From Blastocatellia bacterium AA13 (GTDB taxonomy: Bacteria; Acidobacteriota; Blastocatellia; UBA7656): a stretch of DNA of 64,000 bases. The position numbers and the translations under genes were made by a program. Shown here piece after piece: positions 44,701 to 54,408 of this stretch (position 1 is the stretch's first letter; every line of letters starts with the position of its first letter). The DNA lies in assembly GCA_003222245.1 (NCBI GenBank), contig QHVH01000028.1, positions 1 to 64,000 on the forward strand, given 5' to 3'. The notes under the pieces are model-generated. The model worked only from the letters and a program-made list of their open reading frames with translations. It made no database searches and had not been told where the DNA came from.

Positions 44701-47308
44701 AAACCGCGATCTGGTCCTGGAATCGCTCGAGTTTCAAAAGGCTCTTTTTATCGAAGAAGGCGAAACCGAAACGCTCCAGTTGGTGATATCGGGCGTCGAC
44801 GAGGGGACATACAAATTTCAATTCCATCGAGTGCGCTCAGAAAACGAGGACGATCAGAGTCTCTATGCGCAAGGGATGCTACGCATAAGGGATCAAGCGG
44901 AGCTGCCGGAGAGCATATCAATCGACAATATCAAGAACCGGTGTTCGTTGTATCTGGATAAGTCTGACTTTTATCACCTACTCGCAAAGCAGGGCCTGGA
45001 ATATGGCTCCGGCTTCCAGGGTGTGGAGCATTTTTGGAGCGGAGAATACGAAGCGCTCGGGGTCATAGCGTTGCCGGATCTTCCCGGTCTGCACGAGACG
45101 CCCCTCTTGCGGCCAACGCTGATTGATATTTCTTTTCAAATCCTGGCGGCGACTATTTCAAACCGACTCGCTGGAAACAATCCGACGACCCACCTGCCGA
45201 TTGGAATTGATCGCTTCAGATTGTACGGAGACATCCAGGAAGCACGGTACAGTTTTGCATCGTTGCGCACGGATGCCCGCGGCAGCGAGGCCGATCAAAA
45301 TCTCCTGACGGGAGATGTGCTGATACTCGACAAACACGGCAATGTGATTGCCGAAGCCGCGGGAGTGAAGATGCAGCGGCTGGCTCCCAGTGAAAGACAG
45401 GCGAGGCAAAGGCTGGGAGAACTGATCTACGAAATGGATTGGAAGCACAGCGCCCTGTCGATTAGTGAAGCAGTCGCATCCCGGCCTGATCAACGCGGCG
45501 CGTGGCTGATCTTTGCCGATCGCAAAGGTGTTGGAGAGGCATTGGCGCGTTTGCTCACCTCCCGAGGTGAGGCGTGTACAGTAGTGCTGGCAAGCGATGA
45601 GAGTCGCGTGCTTGGCCAGTCGGAGTATGAGATCGATCCGTCGAATCCAGCGGACTATCGCTTGATTTGGGAGCACGCATCGCTAGCGTTGTCTCCTCTT
45701 CGCGGCGTTGTTCATCTTTGGAGCCTGGATTCGCCGCGAGACTGTGACCTGCAGGCCATGCACGACGAGGCGTACCGGATCGGCTGCGGCAGCCTGCTGT
45801 CGCTGGTGCAGTCGGCTGCCGAGTTTTTTGACGCGACGACGTTTCGACTCTGGCTCATAACGTCGGGCGCTCAACGCGCGGGAGTCGAAAACACGCCGCT
45901 CTCCATCGCGCAATCATCACTCTGGGGGCTCGGACGAGTCATAGCCAACGAACATCCTGAGCTGCGATCCACGTTAATCGATCTCGACAGTAATCCGACT
46001 GCCGAAGACGCCGGCCGCCTACTGACTGAGCTGTTGGAGAACGACGGCGAAACCCAAATCGCCTTACGCAGCGGCGCGCGATATGTCTGCCGGCTTGCGC
46101 GACGACCGCAAGCATCGAAAAGACCGGCGAAAGCGATTGGGCTCAGAAGCGACGGCTCTTACATCATCACGGGCGGGCTTGGAGGGTTGGGCCTCACCGT
46201 AGCGCAGTGGATGATCGAACGAGGAGCCAGGCATCTGGTTTTGGCCGGTCGAAGCGAACCTTCGGATGCCGCGAGCGAAACCCTGGACGCGCTGAGAAAA
46301 GAAGCCGACATCCTGACGGTCAGAGCTGATATTGGCAGGCTGGGCGATGTTGCCGATCTTCTCGCGGTGATAGATGAATCTATGCCGCCGCTTCGCGGCA
46401 TAGTGCACGCGGCTGGAGTTCTCGACGACCGCATCGTGCTTCATCTGGATTCGGAGCGCTTCGAAAGGGTGACGAATCCGAAAATCCGCGGAGCCTGGAA
46501 TCTGCATAGGTTGACGCTGAACAGAGAGCTGGATTTCTTTGTGCTCTTCTCGTCGGCCGCGTCGCTGCTCGGCCCGGCGGGCCAGGGCAACTACTCCGCG
46601 GCGAATGCGTTTCTAGACGGATTGGCGCATTACAGGCGCAGCCTCGGACTTCATGCACTGTCAATCGACTGGGGCCGATGGTCCGACGTGGGGCTGGCGG
46701 CGCGGCCCGATCGGACGCTGCGTCTCGAGACAAGGGGAATCAGAAGCTTCACGCCCGAGGAGGGACTGCGGGCTCTCGATTCTCTCCTGACGGAGGACTC
46801 GACTCAGGCAGGTGTGATGCCATTCGATTTCGAGCACTGGAGCGAATTCTACCCGGCCTGCCGCGAGCTGCCGTTCTTCGAATACGTAGCCGCTTCGAAG
46901 AAGATTGAATCGAATGCATCCATCCGCGTGCAGAGTAAATTAACCCGGCAGACGCTTTTGAATGCGGAATCGGGCGGACGTCTTGAACAGGTGAAATCTT
47001 ACCTTGGCGGTGAGCTGGCGTGTGTCCTTGGACTCGCTTCGACGGGTCTGAAGGCGCTCGATTTCAACCAGCCGATGAATCGGTTTGGAGTCGATTCCCT
47101 GATGGCGGTCGAGTTGAGAAACCGCATAGAAGGCGATCTGGGCGTCGTCATTCCTGTAGTGAATTTCTTGAAGGGCCTTAGTCCGGCGCAGCTTGCGAAA
47201 CAGGTGCTCGACGAAGTCGAAGCGTGCGACGCACCCGCTGAATACGAAGAGTATTCAGCGTACCACCTGTTTTCGGATAATGATCAGGTAGAGGAGATCT
47301 CGCTGTGA
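41783..47308 (+). CDS. type I polyketide synthase, KS-AT-DH-KR-ACP
   Basis: 1841 residues, one reducing module. KS: Cys191 in DTACSSS, then HGTGT and GHTEGAAG. AT: Ser641 in GQSMGE with VASHSP where HAFH marks malonyl and YASH marks methylmalonyl use, so methylmalonyl-CoA is the better guess. DH: His947 in DHQVQGAPILPG with LIDISFQ as the second catalytic part. KR: GGLGGLG near 1463, the B-type LDD motif and GQGNYSAANAF. ACP: Ser1772 in GVDSLMAVEL. There is no enoylreductase, so the unit should add an alpha,beta-double bond. No loading or thioesterase domain is present. AAGGA precedes ATG 41783. The stop overlaps the next gene by 4 bp. Confidence 0.95.
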   Translation: MSKEAEAKLEPSVRSASREPIAIVGIGCRFPGVNGTEAFWRLLTEEIDAIREAPQDRVEVEGIYDARPGTPGKITSRMGGFLDRVDEFDASFFHISPREALKMDPQQRNLLEVVWEALEDGGQVPEKLSGSATGVFIGACASDYEDIQYYLRSREEIDLYVSTGTSRSVLSGRISYAFDLRGPSMTIDTACSSSLVAVHLACQSLWSSECKLALAGGVNLALLPELTMSFSRAGLIAPGGRCRFGDAGAEGFIRSDGVGAVVLKPLSQALRDGDSIYSIIRGSAANNDGRGSGLLATPSREGQQAVLEQAYLRAGVSPADVQYVEAHGTGTSVGDPIEIESLGAILGRGRQPEDRCLIGSVKGNIGHTEGAAGIAGLIKVALCLKHRMIPRSLHFETPNPKLAWSDLPVEVSSRLVEWPRSRPAIAGVSAFGISGTNAHVVLQEAPRPIEEMTSSNSLYREINLITLSARTQEALVDLARSYRGVALNEEASIHDICYTAAVRRSHHENRLALVIRDREDLTNALDSFLRSEVRPGMSQGRLAADTSHRIVFVFSGQGSQWIGMGRRLLVEPAFRNALERCDAAIKQYANWSVLEEMNADESTSRLDQIDVVQPCLFAIQVALADMWRSFGVEPYAVVGQSMGEVAAAHVAGALSLEDSVKIICGRSLLMKRLSGTGSMLVVGLSLDQALAAIEGYEAVVSIAVSMSPSSTVLSGDRTALDEISRLLDRRGVFNQSVKVDVASHSPIVEPLRKDLLSVLAGIKPSVPSVPIYSTVTGSTEPPVFDEHYWFRNLREPVLFSSAIEQLIRAGADTFIELSPNPVLLTPIQQTVKHLCRSAAGLPSMRCGEHELSVVLSSLGVLYTSGIAVDFESVYPAGRLVPLPAYPWQRERFWLGPESAARRHERVAGASSESIWRWRSSIKSAAHDETYFFEIDLGAELVRRLSDHQVQGAPILPGAIYIDLALFAAGSLFGNRDLVLESLEFQKALFIEEGETETLQLVISGVDEGTYKFQFHRVRSENEDDQSLYAQGMLRIRDQAELPESISIDNIKNRCSLYLDKSDFYHLLAKQGLEYGSGFQGVEHFWSGEYEALGVIALPDLPGLHETPLLRPTLIDISFQILAATISNRLAGNNPTTHLPIGIDRFRLYGDIQEARYSFASLRTDARGSEADQNLLTGDVLILDKHGNVIAEAAGVKMQRLAPSERQARQRLGELIYEMDWKHSALSISEAVASRPDQRGAWLIFADRKGVGEALARLLTSRGEACTVVLASDESRVLGQSEYEIDPSNPADYRLIWEHASLALSPLRGVVHLWSLDSPRDCDLQAMHDEAYRIGCGSLLSLVQSAAEFFDATTFRLWLITSGAQRAGVENTPLSIAQSSLWGLGRVIANEHPELRSTLIDLDSNPTAEDAGRLLTELLENDGETQIALRSGARYVCRLARRPQASKRPAKAIGLRSDGSYIITGGLGGLGLTVAQWMIERGARHLVLAGRSEPSDAASETLDALRKEADILTVRADIGRLGDVADLLAVIDESMPPLRGIVHAAGVLDDRIVLHLDSERFERVTNPKIRGAWNLHRLTLNRELDFFVLFSSAASLLGPAGQGNYSAANAFLDGLAHYRRSLGLHALSIDWGRWSDVGLAARPDRTLRLETRGIRSFTPEEGLRALDSLLTEDSTQAGVMPFDFEHWSEFYPACRELPFFEYVAASKKIESNASIRVQSKLTRQTLLNAESGGRLEQVKSYLGGELACVLGLASTGLKALDFNQPMNRFGVDSLMAVELRNRIEGDLGVVIPVVNFLKGLSPAQLAKQVLDEVEACDAPAEYEEYSAYHLFSDNDQVEEISL

Positions 47309-50300
47309 CAAACGGTTCGCTTGTAGATGATCTCGCGCGTCGCAATGTTCACTTGTGGACGAACGGCGAGCGCTTGATAGTTCGCGCCAAGACCGGCGTC
47401 TTGACTCCTGAGCTTCGCGCGGAGCTTTCCGGCCGCAAGGAAGAAGTCATCGCAATGCTTCGCAAGTCCTCGGACAAAACCGCGCGGCTGCCCCGCATTA
47501 CTCCTCGTCCGGAAGACCGGTATCGTCCCTTTCCGCTGACCGAAGTTCAGAGGGCTTACTGGGTCGGCCGGGGCGACGCCTTTGATCTGGGCAATGTGTC
47601 ATGCCACATTTATTACGAGATCGACGCTAAGGATCTCGATCTGGGCCGTTTCAATCACGCATTTCAGTTTCTGATTTATCGCCACGACATGCTTCGCGCG
47701 GTAGTGCTGCCGGACGGACGACAACGAATTCTGGAGTACGTTCCGGCTTACGAGATAAAGACAATTAATTTGCGCGAGTTGCCTGAGACCGATTCCGATT
47801 CCGTACTCGCGGACATGCGCGCCGAGATGTCCCATCAAGTACTGCCGTCCGATCAATGGCCGCTCTTCGACATTCGCGCGACTTTGCTCGATGATGAGCG
47901 CGTCCGGATTCACTTCAGTTTCGACACGTTGATCGTCGACGTTCTGAGTCTCCAGATATTGCTCGAAGAATGGCGCGAGCTTTATATGAATCCGAATGTG
48001 GAGCTGACTTCGCTGGACCTTTCATTCCGCGACTACGTGATGGCCGAAGAGAGCGTGCGAGCGTCCAAGGCGTTCAAGCGCTCGCAAAAATACTGGTCGA
48101 AGCGGGCGCCGACTCTTCCTTCCGGTCCGAAACTTCCTCTTGCTCTGGCTCCGAGCGCGCTGGACAAGCCTTCGTTTACAAGGCATCGCGGACAGTTGTC
48201 GCCTGAAGAGTGGGCGCTCTTGAAGAGGCGGGCCGTCTCGCGACGGATGACGTTGTCGGGATTGTTGCTTGCCGTCTTTGCCGGAGTGTTGGCGAGGTGG
48301 AGCGGGTCTCCGCGGTTCGCGATTAATGTAACGCTGCTGAACCGGCTGCCGTTGCATCCGGATGTAAATCGATTAATCGGCGATTTGACTTCGCTTCTGC
48401 CGGTCGAAATTGATGGCTCGACTGCCGATCCGTTTGAATCCTGGGCCGCCGGGGTTCAATCACAATTGATCGACGATCTGGATCACTGTCACATGGGCAG
48501 CATCGAAATCATGCGGAACGCGGCTCGCTCTCAGGGGAAATCCGCGATCACGCTGCCGGTCGTTTTTACGAGTCTCCTAAACCAGAAAACAGAGAGCCGG
48601 CCCAAGACTCTCTGGATGGGAGAGCCGGTCTACGGGATATCGCAGACGCCTCAGGTTTGGCTCGATCATCAGGTGTTCGAAGAGGACGAGGCGCTGTTCT
48701 TCCAGTGGGACGCCGTAGAAGATCTCTTTCCTCCGGGCTTCATTAGCGACATGTTCGATACCTACCGCGGGCTTCTTTCCAAGCTTGCTCAAGATGACTC
48801 CGCGTGGTCCGCGGCGCTGGATGCATTTCCGGAATATCAGTTCGAATTAAGTAAGCCGCGCAGTACCGGCGAACGAGTATTACCGGAAGCGAGGCTGCAG
48901 GATCTTTTCGTCGAGCAGGCGAGAACACATCCTGATCAGACCGCGGTTGTATTCAACGATGTTCGAATAAGCTATCGCGAGCTTGATATCCGTTCAAATC
49001 AAATCGCTCATCAATTGAGAATATTGGGAGCGATTCGCGGCAGCGTGGTCGCGGTAGTGATGGAGAGAAGCTGGGAGCAAGCGGCTGCCGTGATCGGAGT
49101 GCTCAAAGCCGGCGCCGCTTATCTTCCCATCGATCCCAGCGTCCCGCGAGAACGCCTCTGGTATTTGCTCGAGAACGGCGGGGCCAGGATCGCTTTGACG
49201 CAGCCGAGATTGGATCGAGATCTGGAGTGGCCCGACTTCGTAAAGAGGCTGAGCCTGGGCGCGCTTCCGATTGGAGGCGCTTACGATAATCCTTTGGAAC
49301 CGGCCCAAACGGCCGATGACCTGGCGTACGTCATCTATACGTCGGGTTCGACCGGTCAACCGAAGGGCGTGATGATAACGCACCGAAGCGCCGTGAATAC
49401 GATCGTCGACATCAACAGCCGCTTTGGTGTTGGAACGAATGATCGCGTGCTTGCGCTTTCGGAATTGACCTTCGACCTTTCAGTATTCGATATATTCGGC
49501 GCGCTTGCGGCCGGAGCGACGATAGTCGTACCAAATTCGGACGGCGTGCGAGATCCATCCCACTGGCTTCACTTAGTAAGGAGGGAAGAAGTAACCATTT
49601 GGAATTCGGTTCCTGCGTTGATGGAGATGATGACAGCCTACTGTGCTTCAGATGACATCCCGCCGCTTCCGCTCCGTTTGGTTTTGATGAGCGGCGACTG
49701 GATACCGGTAAAGCTGCCGAACCTTATAAAAAGAATAGCGCCGGACGTTGAGTTGATCAGTCTGGGAGGCGCTACGGAGGCTTCGATCTGGTCGATCTTT
49801 TTTCCAATAGAACAGGTCGACGAGCGGTGGAAGAGCATTCCTTACGGGCGCCCTTTGAAGAACCAGTGGTTTTATGTTTTAAACGAGCATATGCAGTGCT
49901 GTCCGGTCTGGGTTCCCGGCGAACTCTACATCGCGGGTGACGGGTTGGCTCAAGGATATTGGCGCGATGAGCGAAAGACGTGCGAAGCTTTTGTCGTTCA
50001 TCCCGTAACCGGCGAACGGTTATATAAAACGGGCGATATCGGACGCTGCTTGCCGGACGGCAATATTGAATTCATGGGAAGACGCGACTCGCAGGTCAAG
50101 ATTCAAGGATATCGTATCGAGCTTGGTGAGATCGAGGCGGCCCTCGCGCAGCACCCCGCCGTTGAATCTTGCGTCGTCAAAGCAACGGGCTCCGCCGGCG
50201 CCGGCAGACGACTTGTCGCGTTTGTCATAACTAAGGGCTATGCACCAACCGGACTGGAGATGAGCCGCTTCTTGCAAGAAAAACTGCCTTCCTACATGAT

Positions 50301-50658
50301 TCCATCCGCGTTTGTTCCGCTGGACTCATTGCCGTTGACAGCCAACGGCAAGATAGATCGAGCGGCTTTGCCCGATGCTCCTTCTCCAAAGATCGATTGT
50401 GCTTCGGATCAGCGGGCGAGCACCGTGCTGGAAGAACAGATTTCGAATGTAGTCGCCGATATTTTGAGCGTTACTCAGCCCACTCGCGACGCGGATTTCT
50501 TCGAGCTGGGCGCGACTTCCCTGGAGATTGTCCGAATTGCCCGCGTGCTCGAACAAAAAATCGGCTTCGCGGGTAAGATCGCCGATCTCTTTCAAGCGCC
50601 GACCGTGGAAGGTCTGGCGAGAATTCACGAACAGAGCCGATCTCAGGTCTTGGCCTGA
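47305..50658 (+). CDS. NRPS module Cy-A-PCP, predicted cysteine-specific
   Basis: 1117 residues. Order: TubC-type docking domain (1-55), heterocyclisation (Cy) domain (about 75-510), adenylation (530-1030) and PCP with Ser1072 (FFELGATSLEIV). The Cy assignment rests on LTEVQRAYWVGR and on DTLIVDVLS (DxxxxDxxS) in place of HHxxxDG. A-domain specificity residues read by alignment in my head give DLFNLSLIW-K, one change (Y to F) from the known cysteine code DLYNLSLIWK. The expected product step is condensation of Cys with the incoming chain and ring closure to a thiazoline. No oxidase domain is seen. The start overlaps the PKS stop, showing tight coupling. Confidence 0.93.
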   Translation: MTNGSLVDDLARRNVHLWTNGERLIVRAKTGVLTPELRAELSGRKEEVIAMLRKSSDKTARLPRITPRPEDRYRPFPLTEVQRAYWVGRGDAFDLGNVSCHIYYEIDAKDLDLGRFNHAFQFLIYRHDMLRAVVLPDGRQRILEYVPAYEIKTINLRELPETDSDSVLADMRAEMSHQVLPSDQWPLFDIRATLLDDERVRIHFSFDTLIVDVLSLQILLEEWRELYMNPNVELTSLDLSFRDYVMAEESVRASKAFKRSQKYWSKRAPTLPSGPKLPLALAPSALDKPSFTRHRGQLSPEEWALLKRRAVSRRMTLSGLLLAVFAGVLARWSGSPRFAINVTLLNRLPLHPDVNRLIGDLTSLLPVEIDGSTADPFESWAAGVQSQLIDDLDHCHMGSIEIMRNAARSQGKSAITLPVVFTSLLNQKTESRPKTLWMGEPVYGISQTPQVWLDHQVFEEDEALFFQWDAVEDLFPPGFISDMFDTYRGLLSKLAQDDSAWSAALDAFPEYQFELSKPRSTGERVLPEARLQDLFVEQARTHPDQTAVVFNDVRISYRELDIRSNQIAHQLRILGAIRGSVVAVVMERSWEQAAAVIGVLKAGAAYLPIDPSVPRERLWYLLENGGARIALTQPRLDRDLEWPDFVKRLSLGALPIGGAYDNPLEPAQTADDLAYVIYTSGSTGQPKGVMITHRSAVNTIVDINSRFGVGTNDRVLALSELTFDLSVFDIFGALAAGATIVVPNSDGVRDPSHWLHLVRREEVTIWNSVPALMEMMTAYCASDDIPPLPLRLVLMSGDWIPVKLPNLIKRIAPDVELISLGGATEASIWSIFFPIEQVDERWKSIPYGRPLKNQWFYVLNEHMQCCPVWVPGELYIAGDGLAQGYWRDERKTCEAFVVHPVTGERLYKTGDIGRCLPDGNIEFMGRRDSQVKIQGYRIELGEIEAALAQHPAVESCVVKATGSAGAGRRLVAFVITKGYAPTGLEMSRFLQEKLPSYMIPSAFVPLDSLPLTANGKIDRAALPDAPSPKIDCASDQRASTVLEEQISNVVADILSVTQPTRDADFFELGATSLEIVRIARVLEQKIGFAGKIADLFQAPTVEGLARIHEQSRSQVLA

Positions 50659-50676
50659 CAACGGAAAAATAATCGT

Positions 50677-51204
50677 ATGTCACAGTCGAATGAAAAAAAA
50701 CAACCTTTCGCTCCGCCCCGAACACCCGCCGAAGAGCTCATAACGGAAATCTATGGTTCTTTGCTGGGCATAGAGGACGTGAGCGTTTTCGATAGCTTTT
50801 GCGATTTGGGAGGGGGGGCCGATCACGCGACAAATCTGGCGGTACGTCTAAGCGAGGTCTTTCGAGTTGAAGTAGCCCCGAGCGAAGTGATCGCAGCGCC
50901 GACCGTCGATCGGCTGGTGACCACGCTGGCGCGCAAATGGGGCGGCCGCGAAATCGTGGATGAGATTGCGTGGACCTTTATGCAGGTGGATCAACTCTCC
51001 GATCTGGAGGCCGACTCGATGCTGCGGAGCGAAGCCGATTACGAGCTTGCGATAGAGCACGGCGCGGGCCGTTCGGAGTGGAGCGGGATTGAGGCCTCCG
51101 TTAAAAGGCGTCGACTGGTTGAGCTCTTGTTGGAGAAAACAGGAATCACGCTGGAGATGAGAGAAAGTCTGGCCGGTGGCGAATCCGAGCTGCCTGATTC
51201 GTAA
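50677..51204 (+). CDS. carrier-protein-like protein lacking the phosphopantetheine Ser
   Basis: 175 residues. Residues 10-85 align with peptidyl carrier proteins: PRTPAEELITEIYGSLLG, then FCDLGGGADHATNLAVRL, then EVIAAPTVDRLV. The site that is normally GGHS reads GGGA, so Ala48 replaces the Ser that bears phosphopantetheine. It therefore cannot be loaded in the normal way. The following segment LSDLEADSMLRSE resembles the short helices often seen after the last NRPS carrier. The C-terminal 60 residues are unassigned. It is the last gene of the operon, 18 bp after the NRPS stop. A structural or docking role, or a decaying carrier, are both possible. Confidence 0.7.
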   Translation: MSQSNEKKQPFAPPRTPAEELITEIYGSLLGIEDVSVFDSFCDLGGGADHATNLAVRLSEVFRVEVAPSEVIAAPTVDRLVTTLARKWGGREIVDEIAWTFMQVDQLSDLEADSMLRSEADYELAIEHGAGRSEWSGIEASVKRRRLVELLLEKTGITLEMRESLAGGESELPDS

Positions 51205-51211
51205 AGCTGTC

Positions 51212-52957
51212 TCAAAGAGACACTCGCTTGAGCAGCGCCTTGAACCGGGTATCCGCTCGGAGTCCATCAAACACAGGATTCACATTGAGGTAGACCAGCT
51301 TGTTGGACCGCGTTTCGTAGCCTTTCTCGAGCCATTCGAGAGCGCTGTCACTCTCACCCAGACCAGCATATACGATCGCGATAGCGACATCAGCCACGTA
51401 CCGGCTATGAAGCTCCCGAAGCTCCCGTACAATCTCACGAGCTTCTTCGCGTTGGCCGCGCACCGCGTAAAGATAACCCGTAGCGGACAGCACATCGGGC
51501 GTTCTTCCCAGGAGCTCGGCCGCTTTTTGATACTCCGCCCCCGCTGAATCGTACATTTGTTTTTGAACGTAGGCGTTTCCGATTACGAGATGCGTCAGGC
51601 CGAACGAATTGGAGATTTCCAACGATTTCTGCCATTGATTCAATGCTTCGTCGTAGCGGCGCGAATAGTAGTAATGAAAACCCGCGGATGTGTTTATCAG
51701 AAGAGAAACGGGGTCCAGCTCGATCGCGCGATTGAAGAACTCCTGCGCTTTGTCGAAGCGGCCCATCGCCGTCAGGAACAAGCCGTATCCCTGATATACG
51801 ATCGCGTAAGCGGGACTCAGATCGATCGCTCTGCAGAACTCTTTTTCAGCGGCAAGCCAGTCCCAGTCGTATAGAAAGAAACAGGACGCCAGTGAAAAAC
51901 TTGCTTCGGCCAAGCTATTGTCGATCTGGAGCGCTCGTCTTGCCGAAGCTTTGCTCTTCGGCATGGCTTCAATTGGAGAGACGTAGCCGTGATAAGCCAG
52001 CGCGCTATAAGCATCCGATAAACCGGCGTAGGCGATCGCGCAATTAGGATCAATCTCGATCACCTTATGAAAACACTCGATGCTCTTCAGGAAGCCTTCT
52101 TCGGTCCAGCGGTTCCACTGATAGCGGCCTTTGAGATATAGCTGATGCGCTTCGGAGTTCCTGATTTGAGGCTTGGCCAGCCGCTCTCTTTCGTCGTTCG
52201 TCAACTGAATCGTCAACGCGTCGGTAACACGCTCCGATATTTTGTCGTGCAGAGCGAATATGTCGGTGAAGTATTCGTCGAACTTGTCGGCCCACAGCGG
52301 CGCGCCGGTTACCACGTCGACCAGTTGCGCGGTCACGCGCACTTTGTCGGCGGATCTCAGGATTCGTCCTTCGAGGACGAGATCGACTTTCATGTCTTTG
52401 CCCGCGGTAATCCGGGAGTGCTCGTCGCCGTTATATTTGAGGACGGCGCTTGTCGGCCTGACCACGACCTTTCTGATGTTGCTGAGCTTGGTTATCAAGG
52501 CGTCGGCCATGCCGATGCCGAAATACTGATCTTCCTTGTCGGAGTTCAACGATTGAAATGGAAGCACCGCGATGGATTTCAGGTCGGGAGCCGGTTCAAG
52601 GGCTTCGGTTCGATTGCTCTCGCCGACGACCGTCTGGCTTACCCGGGCTATGAATCGATAGCCGCGCCGGGGAACGGTCTCGATGTATCGATGCTTGCCG
52701 GCCGTTTCTCCGAGTACTTTTCGCAGGGCGAAGATATTTTGGAAGAGCGTGCATTCTTCTACAAAAGTATTTGGCCAGATGGTATCGAGCATCTCGTCCT
52801 TTTGAAGCAAACGCCCGCTGTTCTGGACCAGAACCAGCAGGGTCTCGAATGCTTTTTGCGTCATTGCCACGGGCTCCCCATTTCGAAGCAGCACCCTCTC
52901 GGACGAATCGAGTTGAAAGGGCCCGAATTCGAAATAGAGCTTCTGACGGTTGCTCAT
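51212..52957 (-). CDS. winged-helix/TolB-like/TPR transcription regulator
   Basis: 581 residues. An OmpR/CadC-type DNA-binding domain (1-105, with VLVQNSGRLLQKDEMLDTIWP and RYIETVPRRGYRF), then a region like the TolB N-terminal/adenylate-cyclase-associated family (IAVLPFQSL, LVLEGRILRSADKVRVTAQLVD), then at least five TPR repeats (about 260-570). No membrane helix is obvious. Such regulators are common in Acidobacteriota, and their signals are unknown. It converges with the first biosynthetic operon (7 bp apart) and is divergent from the sigma-54 activator. It may be part of the control of the cluster or an insertion within it. Confidence 0.85.
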   Translation of the reverse strand: MSNRQKLYFEFGPFQLDSSERVLLRNGEPVAMTQKAFETLLVLVQNSGRLLQKDEMLDTIWPNTFVEECTLFQNIFALRKVLGETAGKHRYIETVPRRGYRFIARVSQTVVGESNRTEALEPAPDLKSIAVLPFQSLNSDKEDQYFGIGMADALITKLSNIRKVVVRPTSAVLKYNGDEHSRITAGKDMKVDLVLEGRILRSADKVRVTAQLVDVVTGAPLWADKFDEYFTDIFALHDKISERVTDALTIQLTNDERERLAKPQIRNSEAHQLYLKGRYQWNRWTEEGFLKSIECFHKVIEIDPNCAIAYAGLSDAYSALAYHGYVSPIEAMPKSKASARRALQIDNSLAEASFSLASCFFLYDWDWLAAEKEFCRAIDLSPAYAIVYQGYGLFLTAMGRFDKAQEFFNRAIELDPVSLLINTSAGFHYYYSRRYDEALNQWQKSLEISNSFGLTHLVIGNAYVQKQMYDSAGAEYQKAAELLGRTPDVLSATGYLYAVRGQREEAREIVRELRELHSRYVADVAIAIVYAGLGESDSALEWLEKGYETRSNKLVYLNVNPVFDGLRADTRFKALLKRVSL

Positions 52958-53409
52958 CTACCCCCCTCTTACGACACCGCGCCGACGGCAGGTCGGAATA
53001 GCAAAAGAAATATGAAGAAAGAGGCGTATCAAGACCAATGACTATAGCGCTTGGAACCCTGACTTGTCCGGGCCCAGCCGCCGCTGACTGCCAACATCTT
53101 TGTCAAAAATGAAGCAGTGAATTAGTAATATGGAAGTGGGCCAGCTCGGCCAAGGCACCCGAAAGCGTTCTTTTGAGACCCGGAGGGACCCAGGCCCGTT
53201 TGATTACCGAACATTTTTCTTGCCTAAGGTTGCCGTATCCTCTAAACCCCCGGAAAACCTCCTGGCTCCCAGAGGTGACATAATCTTTTTCTATATAAAG
53301 GAAAACGACGGGCCTTACAAGCAGAAACAGGGCCGAAATGACCGACGCGAATTCAGGCCCGCATCATGTGAATCTTCAATGCTTTAGGTCAAAGGAGAAG
53401 TCATCACGC
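52958..53409. other. divergent regulatory gap of about 450 bp
   Basis: No gene is supported here. An 85-codon plus-strand frame at 53130-53387 has no recognisable content. The gap should hold promoters for the winged-helix regulator and for the activator. I could not define either one. Confidence 0.5.
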
Positions 53410-54408
53410 ATGAATGTTGTTGAAATCATAGGAGTGAACCCCGTATTCCGCGCCGAGGTCGAAAAACTCTCCAGAACCGCCACCTGTGATGCGAGCGTGC
53501 TCATAATCGGAGAGACGGGCACGGGCAAGGAAGTCTTTGCGCGGACGATTCACAATCTCGGCAAGCGCGGAAGCAAGCCTTTTATCCCCGTCAACTGCGG
53601 CGCGATTCCGGTCGACCTTGTGGAAAACGAACTCTTCGGTCACGAGCGCGGAGCTTATACCGGCGCGTCGATTTCACACGTAGGGCTGATCGGCGAAGCG
53701 GCTGGAGGCACTCTATTCCTGGATGAGATCGACAGCCTCCCGCTCATGGCCCAGGTGAAATTGTTGAGGTTCTTACAGGAAAGGGAGTACAGGCCTCTGG
53801 GCTCGTCCAAGACTCTCAGGGCCGACGTGAGGATTATCAGCGCCTCGAGTGTCGATCTCCGCAAGGCCGTAGCCGCGGGGCGTCTTCGACAGGATCTCTT
53901 CTTTCGCCTGAATGTCGTGACCCTGGACATACCGCCGCTGAGAGAGAGGCGAGAAGACATCATTCCATTCGCCGAGCATTTTCTTTGCAGGTATGCGACC
54001 GAGTTTAACAAGCCTGCCAGGGAGTTCTCGCAGGACGCGCTAATCAAGTTGATGAGCTATAACTGGCCGGGGAACGTCCGGGAAATGGAGAACACGATCG
54101 AGCGCGCGGTCGTGCTCTCGGAGCAGGCGGTCATCGGGGAAGATGGTATTGTTCTTTCCGGCGCGGACACGCCGGCTACGCACGAACCCTTTCAGAAAGC
54201 AAAAGCGAAGGCCGTCGATCAGTTCGAACGGGACTACATTCAAGCTCTATTGATGGCGCATCGCGGTAATATCACCAGAGCAGCCGATACCGCCAAGAAA
54301 GATCGCCGCGCCTTTGTTCATCTGATCCGCAAACACAAGATCGCCGTGCAGCAGTTTAAGACGACTTCACACACTCTTGGATCGAGAGAGCTGCAGGAGA
54401 CGGTCTAA
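53410..54408 (+). CDS. sigma-54 activator, PspF-like (no sensor domain)
   Basis: 332 residues from ATG 53410 (AAAGGAGAAG upstream; an in-frame ATG 72 bp earlier has no such site). It is almost entirely an AAA+ domain: Walker A GETGTGKE (34-41), the sigma-54 contact loop GAYTGA (81-86), Walker B GGTLFLDEID and the LNVVTLDIPPLRER region. A Fis-type helix-turn-helix follows at about 285-312 (HRGNITRAADTAKKDRRAFV). No receiver, PAS or GAF domain precedes it, as in PspF, so a separate protein probably controls it. A sigma-54 promoter lies 190 bp after its stop. Confidence 0.93.
   Translation: MNVVEIIGVNPVFRAEVEKLSRTATCDASVLIIGETGTGKEVFARTIHNLGKRGSKPFIPVNCGAIPVDLVENELFGHERGAYTGASISHVGLIGEAAGGTLFLDEIDSLPLMAQVKLLRFLQEREYRPLGSSKTLRADVRIISASSVDLRKAVAAGRLRQDLFFRLNVVTLDIPPLRERREDIIPFAEHFLCRYATEFNKPAREFSQDALIKLMSYNWPGNVREMENTIERAVVLSEQAVIGEDGIVLSGADTPATHEPFQKAKAKAVDQFERDYIQALLMAHRGNITRAADTAKKDRRAFVHLIRKHKIAVQQFKTTSHTLGSRELQETV

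Noticed and set aside
53130-53387. 85-codon plus-strand frame before the activator
   Set aside because: No ribosome site or recognisable content, and it lies in a likely promoter region.
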